Source: Mya arenaria
Taxonomy: Eukaryota; Mollusca; Bivalvia; Myida; Myidae
Direction: 5' to 3'
NCBI RefSeq assembly: GCF_026914265.1
Contig: NC_069122.1
Location: forward strand, 35,577,473-35,641,472
Length of the DNA: 64,000 nucleotides
Part shown: piece by piece, positions 47,926 through 59,921 of the stretch
Numbering within the stretch: the first letter of the stretch is position 1
How the letters are laid out: every line of letters starts with the position of its first letter
The notes under the pieces: generated by a model
Databases searched by the model: none
Seen by the model: the letters and a program-made list of their open reading frames with translations, nothing else
Told to the model about the DNA's origin: nothing
Made by a program: the position numbers and the translations under genes

Positions 47926-50900
47926 ATGGAGCTGCATACACCAGCCATAATACCAGCTCCTGAAAATCCCCCAACACCACCAGATCGTGTAAGTTTAGAT
48001 TAAAACAGTCCCCGGCCTTTGACCACGGTTAAAGTTTCATGTTGAAGACAATGACGCTCACACTCCTTTAATTGTTTATTTTATTTTTAAAACTGCAGGG
48101 AAATACCTATTTTCCCTTTTAAAAGAATTAAAGGAGTGTGAGCGTCATTGTCTTCAGCATGAAACTTTAACCGTGGTCAAAGGCCGGGGACTGTTTTACC
48201 TATTCACTAGAAACCTGCTACAAATGTGGCGAGAGACATAACGCATACGTTCATTGATATCAATAAATAAAGCTTTAATAGTAGTTAAGTTATGGTACAT
48301 TTAAAAGCTAGAAAAAAATATACTTTTTTGTAGACTAATTAAAACTAAGTATTCTTTTCTAAAGTTTCACTTTCATATTCCATAGAACGCTAGACAAAAG
48401 TTTTGGTGAGTATCGTACCTTCACTGAAATGCAACAAGATTTTGAAAATGTTTCAGAATGGCTACCAACTGCTAGGGATGGGTGATTGACAAAAACGTAT
48501 TGCAATATAACAAGATACTGAAAAAGGGTATTTCGATACATTCGTGTTTGCAAAAAAACAAACAAACAAACACGAATATGTTACCGTTGCCCCGTATGTC
48601 CCATATCGGCTCAACTACTTGACCCGTATTAAATATGTGTCTGTTCACAATGGAAAGGGTCTATTTACAATGGAATGCTGCATATAAGGACATAGAGTAT
48701 AGGGTGTCGTGTCCGGGCTGTAACTTCTTCTTGTATGGACAGATTTTAAAATAACTTGCCACATGTGTTTGACATACCAAGACGACGTGTCACGTGCAAG
48801 ACCCATGTCCCTACCTCTAAGGTCAAAGATACACTTAAATGTTTATTCACAATGGAATGCTAAATATGGGTTGTATTTTTTATGTTCAGGGGCAATTTAA
48901 AATAAGTTGACATATGTATTTGACACATAAAGGCAAGATCAACTTTTCATGTACTGACCTTGTTCATATGTCAATGTCACATTCGGGGGGCATTCGTCAC
49001 ATACTGTGACAACTCCACTCACTTACAAAGAATATTCAACATTAAATGAACACAAAATCAGTTATCATTGTTTTCTATTCCTTTATTCACATATCAAATT
49101 TATACAATTGTGCGTAACTAACCAGTGTTAAAGTGCGCGGAAAAAAATGGGCAAAGAAAAACATTAGCAGCCCATACTCTTTGAAATAATTCATATATTG
49201 TTGTGTAAAGGATAAGAAATCCTCGAAAGTACCCTTTTCCACTTAATAGTTACATTATACGGTAGGCAAATTTAAAACTGTACTGTTTATGTTGTAGACT
49301 GGCACAGTTCAAACAATGGAGCTGCATACACCAGCCATAATACCAGCTCCTGAAAATCCCCCAACACCACCAGATCGTGTAAGTTTAAATTAAAACAGTC
49401 CCCGGCCTTTGACCACGGTTAAAGTTTCATGTTGAAGACAATGACGCTCACACTCCTTTAATTGTTTATTTTATTTTTAAAACTGCAGGGAAATACCTAT
49501 TTTCCCTTTTAAAAGAATTAAAGGAGTGTGAGCGTCATTGCCTTCAGCATGAAACTTTAACCGTGGTCAAAGGTCGGGGACTGTTTTACCTATTCACTAG
49601 AAACCTGCTACAAATGTGGCGAGAGACATAACGCATACGTTCATTGATATCAATAAATAAAGCTTTAATAGTAGTTAAGTTATGGTACATTTAAAAGCTA
49701 GAAAAAACATACTTTTTTGTAGACTAATTAAAACTAAGTATTCTTTTCTAAAGTTTCACTTTCATATTCCATAGAACGCTAGACAAAAGTGTTGGTGAGT
49801 ATCGTACCTTCACTGAAATGCAACAAGATTTTGAAAATGTTTCAGAATGGCTACCAACTGCTAGGGATGGGTGATTGACAAAAACGTATTGCAATATAAC
49901 AAGATACTGAAAAAGGGTATTTCGATACATTCGTGTTTGCAAACAAACAAACAAACAAACACGAATATGTTACCGTTGCCCCGTATGTCCCATATCGGCT
50001 CAACTACTTGACCCGTATTAAATATTTCCGTATGCATATATCGCGTCGACGTTCACGTTCACCTTGATTAAGACTTAACTACTATATGGAAAGTGTTTCA
50101 TTTACTCATCATAATTACAAAATAGACGTAATCTTTGTACGATTAAAGGATAATTGTCCCAATAATACATGATGCGTGGTAAGTATTTGAACCAATAGGG
50201 GATATACTGGGCAAATAAAACCATACAGGATTTTCTGCGTCCCGTTTATCCCATATCGTGTAACCTACTCACCCCGTAACGAATATATCACGTCGACAAC
50301 CTGTTTACATTTTTAAATGTTTCCTTTATTCACTGGAATCGGAAAAAAGACGCCATTTTGGTACGATATAAAATTGGTGACCCGATATGGAAAAATATGG
50401 GGTCACCGCGTAACCAGTTCTGGACCAATGGCGTTGAGTCATTTATGTTTGAGGCGTGATAACGAAAAATATGGGGTCAATGCGACCAGAACGTAACCAT
50501 GTTTTTAATCATAGCTAGTGTGAATATTTCCCAGGCGTGTATGTTCCGTTATGTATGATTGGCTTCAGTGTGAATACTACTTATCCCGTCATGGCAGTGA
50601 TCACATTTTACTAACAGATTTGTTGTATTCACGGTATATGCACACTTTATTAATTCCTTTGTCCCTTTCCTTTTCTTCTTCATGTTCCTTTTCATTTGCT
50701 TATCGTAAAAGACAGTTCGTTATTTCCTTAATAAATTTGACTAAACTATAGAAATTACATCTTAGCTGTCCTGGTCAGCGTCTTTATCTTTTCAATTGTC
50801 CTAATTTCTATTTATCATGTCGTTCGTAATTGTGTATTTATGTACTTCTGTATTTTGTATTTGTGAATTATTATCTGTGTAATGTTCTAAATTACTCTTT

Positions 50901-53900
50901 GCTTGTTATAGGTTTCTCTTCCATATATCAAGAAATAATTATCGCACCCATCAAGGCTTTTACTGAGTAGATTAGCCCAAAGGGTTACATAATGTTGAAC
51001 CAATGGCGTTGCTTCATCCATGTAAGAGGCATGATATGTATCACTTTTGCTTTGCATCATGATAGATATCGGTTTATTAAACTAGCCCACACCTCAACCA
51101 ACTGCACTGCTGCAAAACAATATTTTCCTGAAATTGTTGAGAAGTGACAAAAACTTTTAATTCAAATTTGATTCACATTGGTCGACAACTAATTGTTTCA
51201 TCTTAACATGTAAACAGTTTTATGACCGAGAAGATGGAAAGCGAACCACCAGTCCGTTTTTTGTCTGGATTGTAGTTTCTTGGCTGTTATTTTGTTATGT
51301 ACAGAGGGAGTTTACAATAGCTGGACATGTAGTGTTGGTATATAAGTTCCATATGGTAAATATTACACAAAACTAGTTGTATACGTCATATGCAAGACCT
51401 AGTTCCCTGATACTTCTTACTTTATCACCCCCCCCCCGTCAATCATTGTGTCTGGCATATGGCCTTTGTATTTTTAGCTCTTCCTAATTGAAGGCATGAC
51501 TGTTAGTTATTGCATAATCCATTGCAATCGATGGCCCATCGGCTGCATTCGTCACTTTCTGCGACAGTTGTATACAACAAATAGAAGAACTTCTCGGGTT
51601 GCGTCCGTTCTTCGTTCTCTACTTCTTTTGTAAAACATTGAAATGAAAAACAAATCTTCCTCTACAAATGGGGAAAGCTTCCCTTCGCAATAAGATGAAA
51701 AATATATTTGTTTTTTATTGGCCAATTGACAACAATGATTGTAGTTAGAACCGTATAATATACTTCAAATGAAAGGGTTTTATGTATTTGATGTATTTGC
51801 ATTTGATGAGGGGAGCCTGTTGACCCCATATTAATTGATATCATTTGAAAGATTGGGATTAAAAGAGACAAAGAATGTTGACAAACACAGAAAAGACTTT
51901 AAAAAACAAGTGTTTGTAGTAGAAAGAGTGCACATTATAATTATAAGGTGTTTTTGTCAATTAGGTTATATGATAGTAGTCACATTGACTTATGCATATA
52001 TACTGCTTTCAATAAGTATGTACATAGCTTTTATTTTATCGATACATATTGCCATACTTCAATTTTTCTTACTCATGCTTACTTCTTTTAAACATCTGAC
52101 ATAAGAAGTTTGGTACAAAGGTCATCCAAATTTGGCATGGTTAATGGAACGATGAATTGACAAGTTTCTGATACGTCAATATGAGTTAATAATTGTTTAC
52201 ACTTTACAAATTGTATTTCCAGAACACTCCAACAAACACTCCAACAAAGAGTAACGCATGGTTGTGGTTTAAAAAAGCTGCCCTGCCCTTAGCAGTCGCT
52301 GGAGCCTCGGTTGTTGCAGCCCCTCTTGTTCTGTCCGCTGCAGGATTTGGTGTTGGAGGCATCGTAGCGGGATCCTTGGCAGCAAAAGGGATGTCCGCAA
52401 TTGCGATGTCGAATGGCGTTGGTGTAGCTGCCGGGAGTACGTATTTTTATATAATGATAATTTTAAACGTTGACCTCGTTTGCCAGTCATACACTTTCAT
52501 AAATACTATGTAGATAGTCTTTGGTAAAACAACTGGAAAATATCTGCTCTATATGAAAGTTCTGATGAGATAGTATGAATCTGGTCAAACTTTGACGAAT
52601 CATGGACCGTTATCCCATCCAGTGTGAATAGTGCTATACAGCTAATTATATACTTTCATCTCCGTTTTATGCCTATAAACATTCTCATTTTTGAGTGGAC
52701 ATCATTTTAATGTATCTAATAAGAAGGCAGTTTTTCTCAAGTATTTTAATGCATTTATTTCAATAAATCAGCAAAAAATTCAACCACTAGATGAAGCGGT
52801 AGATAGAACACTGGCTAGTGCAGAAAGTGGGAGGTTTATACAATTAGATTTAGAAAATTTTACATATTCAAGAATGCTGCTATGTACTTTAATAAAATAA
52901 ATGGTTATGTGGACTGTGCTTACGAACAATCTTTAATAATTTTGAATATAATTGTCAAAAACAATGCTCAATGCAACAGTTGAAAATTCAAGACGAATTT
53001 AGTCAAATAATCGTCATTAAGGCCTATAACTAATGTTTTATTTTCATAGGTTTCTTTGCGGCATTCCAGTCAGCAGGGGCGGTTGGAATAGCCGGAAGTA
53101 CACTTACGGGGATCGGGATGGCAACTGGAACAGCCACAGCTGCTGTACAAGAAGGAATAAATCGCTTTAAAAGGAGTACATATTTTATTCTGCGCTGAAA
53201 GGCTAAGGGGATATGGTCAAAGTAGGCGTGTGTACAAGTAAAACGTGTGTGCGTCTCCGTCTTGGCAGTCTTTTCTGAACTATAGAAAAGTCTGTTGCAT
53301 ATACTAGAACAAACCCATATACAGTTTCGTATCTCCTTGAGGAAAGGTGCATTGCACAAGAACCACCATTCTTGGTTTAATTTAATTATTGCCCTTGTTC
53401 ATTCTGTTTGTCCAGGGTATAACTCGAAAAGTCTTACTTACTTAAAAATCTTATACAAATGTATGTTATTGAGGAGAAGTGTAGTGCAACAGAACGATAG
53501 CACTGTGTGCAAAATGTTTGAGTTAATGCCCTTTGTTAATGTTCATACTTATTTTTGTCGTTTGGCGTAGTTGTTACTTTTCTTTCTTCGGCGGGAGAAA
53601 TGGCAGTCAATGCCCTCTGATTTGTTAAATCTAAAATCTATATTATTATCACATATTCCAAATGTTGATTGTTTTTATTTTCTCAACTTTGTGTTAATTT
53701 ATGATACTAAAGGTCAATCCGCACATGTAACGATCATTTAACACTTAAGATTCTAATCTTTAGTAAAACGGATCCCTGGGTCATATCACATAACATTGCA
53801 ATGTCCGTTAATGGTTCGTAACCAACTATCGACATATTTAAAACCCATTTAAACATGACACATTGTACAATCAGATGCGTTTGGTTTCAACGATGTAATC

Positions 53901-54388
53901 TAATTTCACACAACAATCACTGTATCTTTCGAAGCCAACACTGTTAAGGAATTAATTAAAGCTATGACTTTAATTGGTTAGTAGTGTTTATAAGGTTTTT
54001 TTCTAGGAAGGCAAAATTATTGCAATTAGTTATAAAAAGAACATACCAATGTATATGCAAACTCGTTATATTATTAGTTACAATACACCAGATTAACTTA
54101 AAATAACGTTCACTGTGAAAGCAAAAACAAAATTATGGATAGCTAGATCACCAACTCAATTATGATATGGAGTATAAAGTATATGTGAGAACTAAATTAA
54201 GACATAAATTTATAACACCGACTTTAGAGAAAAGAAACAGATATCAGTTAACTGCAGGGTCAAAACGTTTGTAATCAGTCATCATTCTTTTCCTTTTAGA
54301 TAACAACAACAACAATGGGAATAATAGTGAAACAGAGGAAAACGAGGAATCAGAAAATGAGGAAGAGCAGGGAAGTGACGAGTTATAG
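47926..54388 (+). CDS. ISG12/IFI27-like gene, locus D (intact, C-terminal SDEL)
   Basis: Exons: 47926-47988 (or the duplicate 49316-49378), 52223-52436, 53050-53175 and 54300-54388, giving 163 aa with phases 0, 1, 1. The starter exon encodes a Pro-rich 21-residue leader beginning MELHTPAIIP. Residues 22-39 are polar and end in Trp-Phe-Lys-Lys. From residue 40 comes the ISG12 core: AALPLAVAGASVVAAP, then LSAAGF, GGIVAGSLAAKGMS and NGVGVAAG. Exon 3 continues with AAFQSAGAVGIAGSTL. The tail (135-163) is Asn-rich, then Glu-rich, ending GSDEL. No cleavable signal peptide is evident. An AATAAA lies near 54599, about 210 nt after the stop. By analogy to vertebrate ISG12 it is a small membrane-inserting protein of ER or mitochondria with a role in stress or antiviral responses; this is inference. 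It is the only copy on the plus strand. Confidence 0.87.
48002..48198. repeat. long inverted repeat (hairpin) in intron 1, copy 1
   Basis: The left arm, about 48002-48073 (AAAACAGTCCCCGGCCTTTG to CACTCCTTTAATT), is almost exactly inverted at 48126-48198. The arms are about 72 bp with a loop of about 50 bp. Such a transcript would form a long hairpin. Confidence 0.9.
49316..49378 (+). CDS. duplicate starter exon of ISG12-like locus D
   Basis: This is a second copy of the 63-nt starter exon at 47926-47988, with identical coding sequence, the same leader (TTGTAGACTGGCAC, then ATG) and the same GTAAGT donor. Both lie in phase 0 upstream of the single core exon at 52223, so either can supply the N-terminus. 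It arises from the 1.39 kb tandem duplication. If each copy carries its own promoter, the gene has two start regions that give the same protein. Confidence 0.75.
49392..49588. repeat. long inverted repeat (hairpin) in intron 1, copy 2
   Basis: Second copy carried by unit 2 of the tandem duplication. The arms are preserved with a few changes (for example AGGTCGGGGACTG in place of AGGCCGGGGACTG). Confidence 0.88.
50026..52222. other. remaining intron 1 of locus D
   Basis: The first 300 bp hold diverged repeats of CCCATATCG, CTACTTGACCCGTATTAAAT and TATCGCGTCGAC (about 49990-50045 and 50245-50300). The rest shows no exon or domain. Confidence 0.35.
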
Positions 54389-57300
54389 ATTGTCAATGTC
54401 ATTGACTTGTATTTGACGTGTTGTGTGTGTGTATATTTTTTATTGTGCATTTGATTCTTGTGTCAAACAGAAAAGTACGTTCTGGAACAGTATGACATGT
54501 CCTGTTGGCTATATCTTCTACTTTATCGCGATTTTTGTTTTGATTTTTTAGAAATTTCAAACCAGCTTTTTACTGGGAAAAGTTTAAAAAATCACTATGG
54601 AATAAATACAAAATATACAACTGTCATCAGTTGAGACGTTGTCTAGAATTGTAGCGTACAAAGTTCAGAAAATTATATGACCTTCCTTAATTCAAGAAAA
54701 ACATGTGCTTTCTGCTAGATACAGATCAGCAGTCATTAATTCCCCTTAAAGAATTAGGAGTAGATGTATGCGAAATCATAATAATTAATTGAGTGATGGA
54801 AATATTAGATTTAGCAACATTTTAAAAAAGATGTACTAATACTTAAGGTTTATGTGCTATGTCTTTGGCGTTTACCCACTGCCATTAAACCGGGTTTATG
54901 TTTAAACTTTTTGCTTCTGAACTTGTTTCTGTAGCTTTTCGCATAAATATTGATAAATATTCCTTTTGCATTGACTTTGTCTAATTTGAATAAAATATGT
55001 TCACCAAAACCGGAATGTGTTGATCGTTTAACCTTAACCAATTTGATAGATTCCCAATGAATCGCACATATCTGTGTTTCCTTAAACAAGCGTGTTTGAA
55101 ACCCTCGATTCAATTAAGCTTCACCAGCATTTCATATAAGTGAAAGGCAGTCTTAGAAGATTGAACTAGATTAAATGTGCTCCTTGAAATGATAAATGAA
55201 ACCCTTCAATGTATTATTTACTAATTATCTCAAGCTTTTCAGTATTTGCTTACAAAACGGCACTGATGTCGTTTTTAAACAAACACGGCTGAGTGTCTCA
55301 CCTTGTCAATGTTAACATGTCATGGCCTTTTTGTAATTTGATATTAACCATTTAAACAAGTATATTTTAGATATTAATTGAAAGCAATTTCATTTCCGCG
55401 TGCGCTTAACAAATTCCGCACGGTCAGTATCGCCACGCACTAACGTCCCATTGAACAATGTTTTAGTCCAGGACACATTACATTGTTTTGATTGATGATA
55501 ATGAGTGTGTTATATGCAAAATAACATTGCAATTTCCTCAACGTGTGTATATTTCGAACACAAAAACCAAATGTTTTGACATGCATAAGTGTTTCTGATT
55601 CGACCCCACTTTGTTAATGAAGGTACACGATGAAGTATTTGAGTTATTGATGTCTAGTGACCCATATATTTTCCGTGTCCTTAGGGCTTTATTACCAGTA
55701 AAAGAAAACGCCCTAACAAAAAACATTGTACAACAGGTCATTTCACAAAAAACACTTACTGCAATCTGTTTTTAAACATATCTGCTATTATAAGTAAGTT
55801 ATATCCTTTCAAATGACACCAACGTATACTATAACGTTTCTTCTACTAAATAGTAAATATAATTTAACACAGAAGCAGATACATAATAATGATATTTATC
55901 ACGTGTTTTGGGTCTGAATATAAAAATCCGACTCGAGGGCACGCACGTGAGCAAATATTAAAATATTTAGGTAAAAAACGTGTTGTTGTAAACTTCACCA
56001 AAATGTGTGCAACGTTGCTCGTCAAATGGTTCGTCTAAATATCACAATTTTCGTAACTACTTAATAGTCTGGCAAATTGCTGTTTTTATATAATAACATT
56101 TTCATAAACCATACAGTAAAAGAACTTAGAAGTGGAGTGTTGTTGCTCGTGAATCAAATTCTTCATCACGGCTTAAATCACCGGAAATGCTATCGGGTGT
56201 TGAAAAAAAACATAGGCTTGAAAACTTGATTTCATAGGTGGACATGGGGTGGCTTTTACATATCATTTAATGATGGATAACAAATTATAAGTAGAATATT
56301 TATAAAGGTACACCAATTGCAACACCAGTGTTGTAAACACGGGAACTGAGACTTTCAACTTTGTAATAATGGATTGAACATTTTATAACTCCTTACTGGA
56401 ATTTGCAAATTGGTGCGGAAGTAGCAATTAACTATGCATTATTTAGAAATTAAACCTACTGATCGAATCAAACTTGACAGGCAGAGTCTGAAAATGAAAA
56501 TGAAATGAAACTTTGTCACATGTAAGTGAAATGATTTTACATATAACATGAGCCAATTGAGTAATCTAAACACTATATTAATAAAACCTGAAGTGAGAGC
56601 AGGCAATGACAGAGTGCTGCATGCAAGTGCAATATTCGACCTTTAGTGAAAAGCATTTTTGTCGTAGACTGTTTCTCTCGACAAGAATACCGGTGTTTAC
56701 GTGTATATAACGGGCCACTGCATCTATGAGACAGGTATTTTGTTTATAGCTTACGAAGAAGTTATAATTTTCAACGAGAATTGGTCTTTGTTTACATTTT
56801 TGCCGGGCGATCATTTTTCACTTGTTTCATATTACAGTATAGGATACTTTTGAATTTCGTCAAATCTCATTTTATTTTTAAGGCAAAGTATTATATTGAT
56901 GATATACATGTTCAAGTATGTGTAAAATATAATTTTTGCAAGTTGAACTGATTTATTATGACTTTAATGAGCCTTTGTCATCAAGACACTGTGCTGTTGA
57001 TTACTATTTATAAAACAGTCAAATAAAGTGAATTACATATGTATAGTGGCATCGGGTAATAATGCAAATAGAACTTGATTTCATAAAATGGCTTGCACTT
57101 TATTACAATGCATTTATAACAAAAAATAATTATCAAATGATCATACATTTCTCTTAAAGTAAGAATATGTTTTAATGGACGTAGTTATTGCAAATGCAAA
57201 AGTTGATTGTTCAGTGAAAATAATATACAATTATGTCAGTTATTCTTGAAAGGAAAAATCATTGAAAATAATGTGTCAACAGACATGTTACTAAAACTAC

Positions 57301-57647
57301 AGTATATTATATAAACACTATGAACTGGCCGCATAAAGAAAACAGATCGAACTGAATTTTGATTCAAAATCCAAATATTACCTTTTTTAGGTAAAACACA
57401 CAACTATTGTGTACTTATTTCCGTAAATAGTAAAGGTCATGATTATAATGAAAACTACACGGACAGTGGTCAAAACTAAAGAATAATACTTGTATTGAGC
57501 GCCATAAATAGAAGTACTAACGCTATTTGTAACATACGTTAGAAAAACAATGCAGCATCTTGACAAATCAGGCAAAAGTGGCTGTTTTATTTTTTGGAAT
57601 TGCCAATTCATGACAGCCCATTTATTTTTTGAAGAACTACCATTACA
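54389..57647. other. downstream flank of locus D, nothing coding
   Basis: AT-rich. The only likely functional site is AATAAA near 54599, a plausible polyadenylation signal of locus D. A Lys-rich 87-codon minus frame at 55113-54850 has no recognised motif and is not called. Confidence 0.35.
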
Positions 57648-57651
57648 TACA

Positions 57652-57748
<97 letters not shown>
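57648..57748. repeat. (CA)n(TA)n compound microsatellite
   Basis: A run of about 13 CA units continues directly into about 37 TA units, ending TATATAGA. The Tyr-Ile and Val-Cys frames here are artefacts. It abuts the SINE-like composite, about 23 bp away. Confidence 0.92.
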
Positions 57749-57750
<2 letters not shown>

Positions 57751-57770
57751 TGAATGTGACATTAACAGTT

Positions 57771-58273
57771 TTTAAAGGGACTGTATCACAGATTGGCACC
57801 AAAAAGGTTTTTTTTTAACGAATCTCAGGACAATTATCTAAAAGAATGTGTTACGCTTTGATATCATAATTGTAAAAAAGTACCAAAATGTGAACAACAA
57901 ATTGTGTCGGAGACCGGGTTTGAACCCGCGTCGCCAAAATTGCAGTCCAGCGTCTTAATCACTGAGCTACAAAGACTAATTCTAATGGGGAGACATAATT
58001 AAGCTATACACCTACCTCGGTAATATTATCACGTGATAACACCGACAAGCCAATCACGCATAAGGAATGAATTCTATCTGGTAGACATACCCAGAAATCT
58101 TTTTTAATGAATAAATACGAAATAACTGCTAAACTTAAATAAATTGTTAACTATGTGGTACTTCAGTTAGTAAGTTTCAATGCATTGTGCACATCGATGC
58201 TAAGTTTATGTCAGTTTTCGACAAGTTTCTTTTGTTTTCGCTATTTTATCATACGTGAGACAGCCCCTTTAAA
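57771..58273. mobile_element. composite element: inverted ends plus tRNA-like core
   Basis: The ends TTTAAAGGGACTGT and ACAGCCCCTTTAAA are imperfect inverted repeats. The middle (57976-57904, minus strand) is tRNA-like: GTAGCTCAGTGATTAAGACG resembles an A box and GGGTTCAAACCCGG a B box with its T-arm. Other landmarks are AACGAATCTCAGGACAATTA, ATCACGTGATAAC and GGAATGAATTCTATCTGGTA. It is unusual because SINEs normally have a tRNA head at the 5' end and a 3' tail, not DNA-transposon-like ends. Other copies: 4075-4184 with 5021-5303, and a fragment at 42318. Confidence 0.7.
57904..57976 (-). ncRNA. tRNA-like segment (SINE-type Pol III promoter boxes)
   Basis: Reading the minus strand gives TAGCTCAGTGATTAAGACGC, CTGGACTGCAATTTTGGCGA and GCGGGTTCAAACCCGGTCTC. 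A and B box analogues are spaced roughly as in tRNA genes, but a complete acceptor stem is not evident. It is treated as part of the repeat, not a functional tRNA. Confidence 0.5.
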
Positions 58274-58921
58274 AGTATAAAAGGATTTACAAATGTTCGC
58301 TCTGATACCGAAGCACTATCATCCTTAGATTTTAAAATCACGAACCACGTTGACTTGTGTTATTTTTATGTAAGTGATTGTGTATACTGGGTACGCAATA
58401 AAGATTCAAGATATTTCAATGTTTATTTACGTCATATCAGAAAACATCAATTTAAAAAGTATTTACAGTTAAATCAATGGACATTTTATGCAAATTAAAC
58501 AAATAGAAGTTTATATACTATATACAAATATTACTATATAATGCATGTCTTAATATAGAATTATATGTATCTAGTAATGCTATCTTACTTTAACTTTCTA
58601 ACTTTAAGATCTTACAAGTCCAGTAAAACGTAATCATTGTGTATGTTTCTGTATGTTGTGTATATTAATTTACATTGAGAATATAGTTACACGATAGCTA
58701 ATGCAATTCTTCACTAATGAGAGTTATATGCCCAAAAGAAAAAGTTTTATCAGTACTTCTACTTTGTCAAAAAAATTACTATAACGTAAAAACATTTGAC
58801 TTACCACATAGTTTATTAAATATCCAACATTTAAAAAAAACAAAACACACAATACCAGCAGATTCCAGTTTTTTACACGTCATATTTAGCATAAGGGTCC
58901 AAATGAAAAATTCTGTCGATG
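58274..58921. other. stretch between the composite and the Tc1 remnant
   Basis: AT-rich, nothing recognised. It may include the left end of the Tc1 element, but no inverted terminus was found. Confidence 0.35.
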
Positions 58922-59921
58922 TCAATATCTAGTGTGACCACCCCTCGCTTCAATAACAGCAACACACCGACGTCTCATGCTGTTTATTAGTGTTCTAATA
59001 ACGTGAAGTGGTATTGTCGCCCATTCCTCCTGTAAAGCCCGCTCAAGGTCCGCAACGTTATTGATGTCATCTCTGCTACGTACTTTACGTCCAAGGTAAT
59101 CCCACATATGCTCGATCCGTGTGAGATCAGGTGATTTTGCAGGCCAATCAAGGGAACGTTTGGTGTGTAACGTGCAGTGTGGCAGCGAGCGATATCCTGC
59201 TGTAAAACGTCAGCATGGCGGTTTGCTATGTACGGTGCAACGACGGGAACAATGATTTCATCACAATAGCGAACAGCATTTAGATTTCCACGTATTTTTT
59301 AAAGTTCTGTTTTCCCACTATATGAAATCTCGCCCCATATCATAACAATTCCACCACCGTATCGATAACGTTGGATGACGTTAGCAGGTTCCAGCCGTTC
59401 ACCTTTGCGTCTCCATACACGCACCCTGCCATCTGCCCCTTGCAGATTAAATTTGGATTCGTTTGTGAAAGCGATCCTGTTCCATTGCTGTCTTATCCAG
59501 CCAAGTCGTTTGCGAGCCCAATTTAGACGTGCTGTACGGTGACGCGCACTCAGCAGAATGTCAACGTAAGACTAGCGCGAAGTCGTGCGACCTTCAAACG
59601 ATTACGTGCAGTGAAAACCGAAATTCTGGTTCCTGTGGCAGTTCTCAATTGATTTGCGATATTCCGGGCAGCCATGAAACGATGGCGTCGAGATGACGTC
59701 ATTATGTACCGATCTTCGCGTTGAGTCGTTTTACGAGGTCTGCCTGACCGCGGCCTGTCCTTAACGCTTCCTGTTTGAATGAATCGTTCTTGCAGACGAA
59801 AAATAGTCCGTTCGTGAACACCAAAACGACGTGTGACGTCAACTGCGCGTATAACGGCTTTCAGCAATCCTAAAGCGATATTTCTGTTATCTAATGATAA
59901 GCCTGTACGACGGCCAATGAT
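58922..59921 (-). mobile_element. Tc1-type DDE transposase, inactivated copy
   Basis: On the minus strand, reading from 59921: GRRTGLSLDNRNIALGLL, a helix-turn-helix stretch with VTRRFGVHERTIFRLQERF, TGSVKDRPRSGRPRKTT (the GRPR-type linker of Tc1 proteins) and a second HTH. After a frameshift near 59560 come ARLNWARKRLGW, AFTNESKF and GGGIVMIWGEIS. After another near 59300 come VLQQDIARCH, and after a third DWPAKSPDLTRIEHMWDYL at about 59140-59100, down to the stop at 58922. The first catalytic Asp (usual FTDES) is Asn here; the second Asp and the final Glu remain. No initiator ATG is visible and at least three frame changes exist. I could not delimit clear terminal inverted repeats. Confidence 0.85.

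Larger units (their letters stand above)
47247..48636 (+). repeat. 1.39 kb tandem duplication, unit 1
   Basis: Begins GTGTCTGTTCACAATGGAAA within the 181-bp array and ends CGTATTAAATAT. It contains the end of the array, the locus D upstream region, starter exon 47926-47988, a long hairpin and flank. Confidence 0.9.
48637..50025 (+). repeat. 1.39 kb tandem duplication, unit 2
   Basis: Almost identical to unit 1, with scattered substitutions and one or a few base indels. For example, a 68-codon reverse frame is kept in both (48565-48359 and 49954-49748) with two amino-acid changes. Confidence 0.9.

Noticed and set aside
57550..57802. Frames rich in Tyr-Ile or Val-Cys repeats
   Set aside because: Produced by the CA/TA microsatellite.
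57904..57976. Functional tRNA gene on the minus strand
   Set aside because: Box-like motifs occur within a repeated element and no full acceptor stem is evident, so it is treated as SINE-like.
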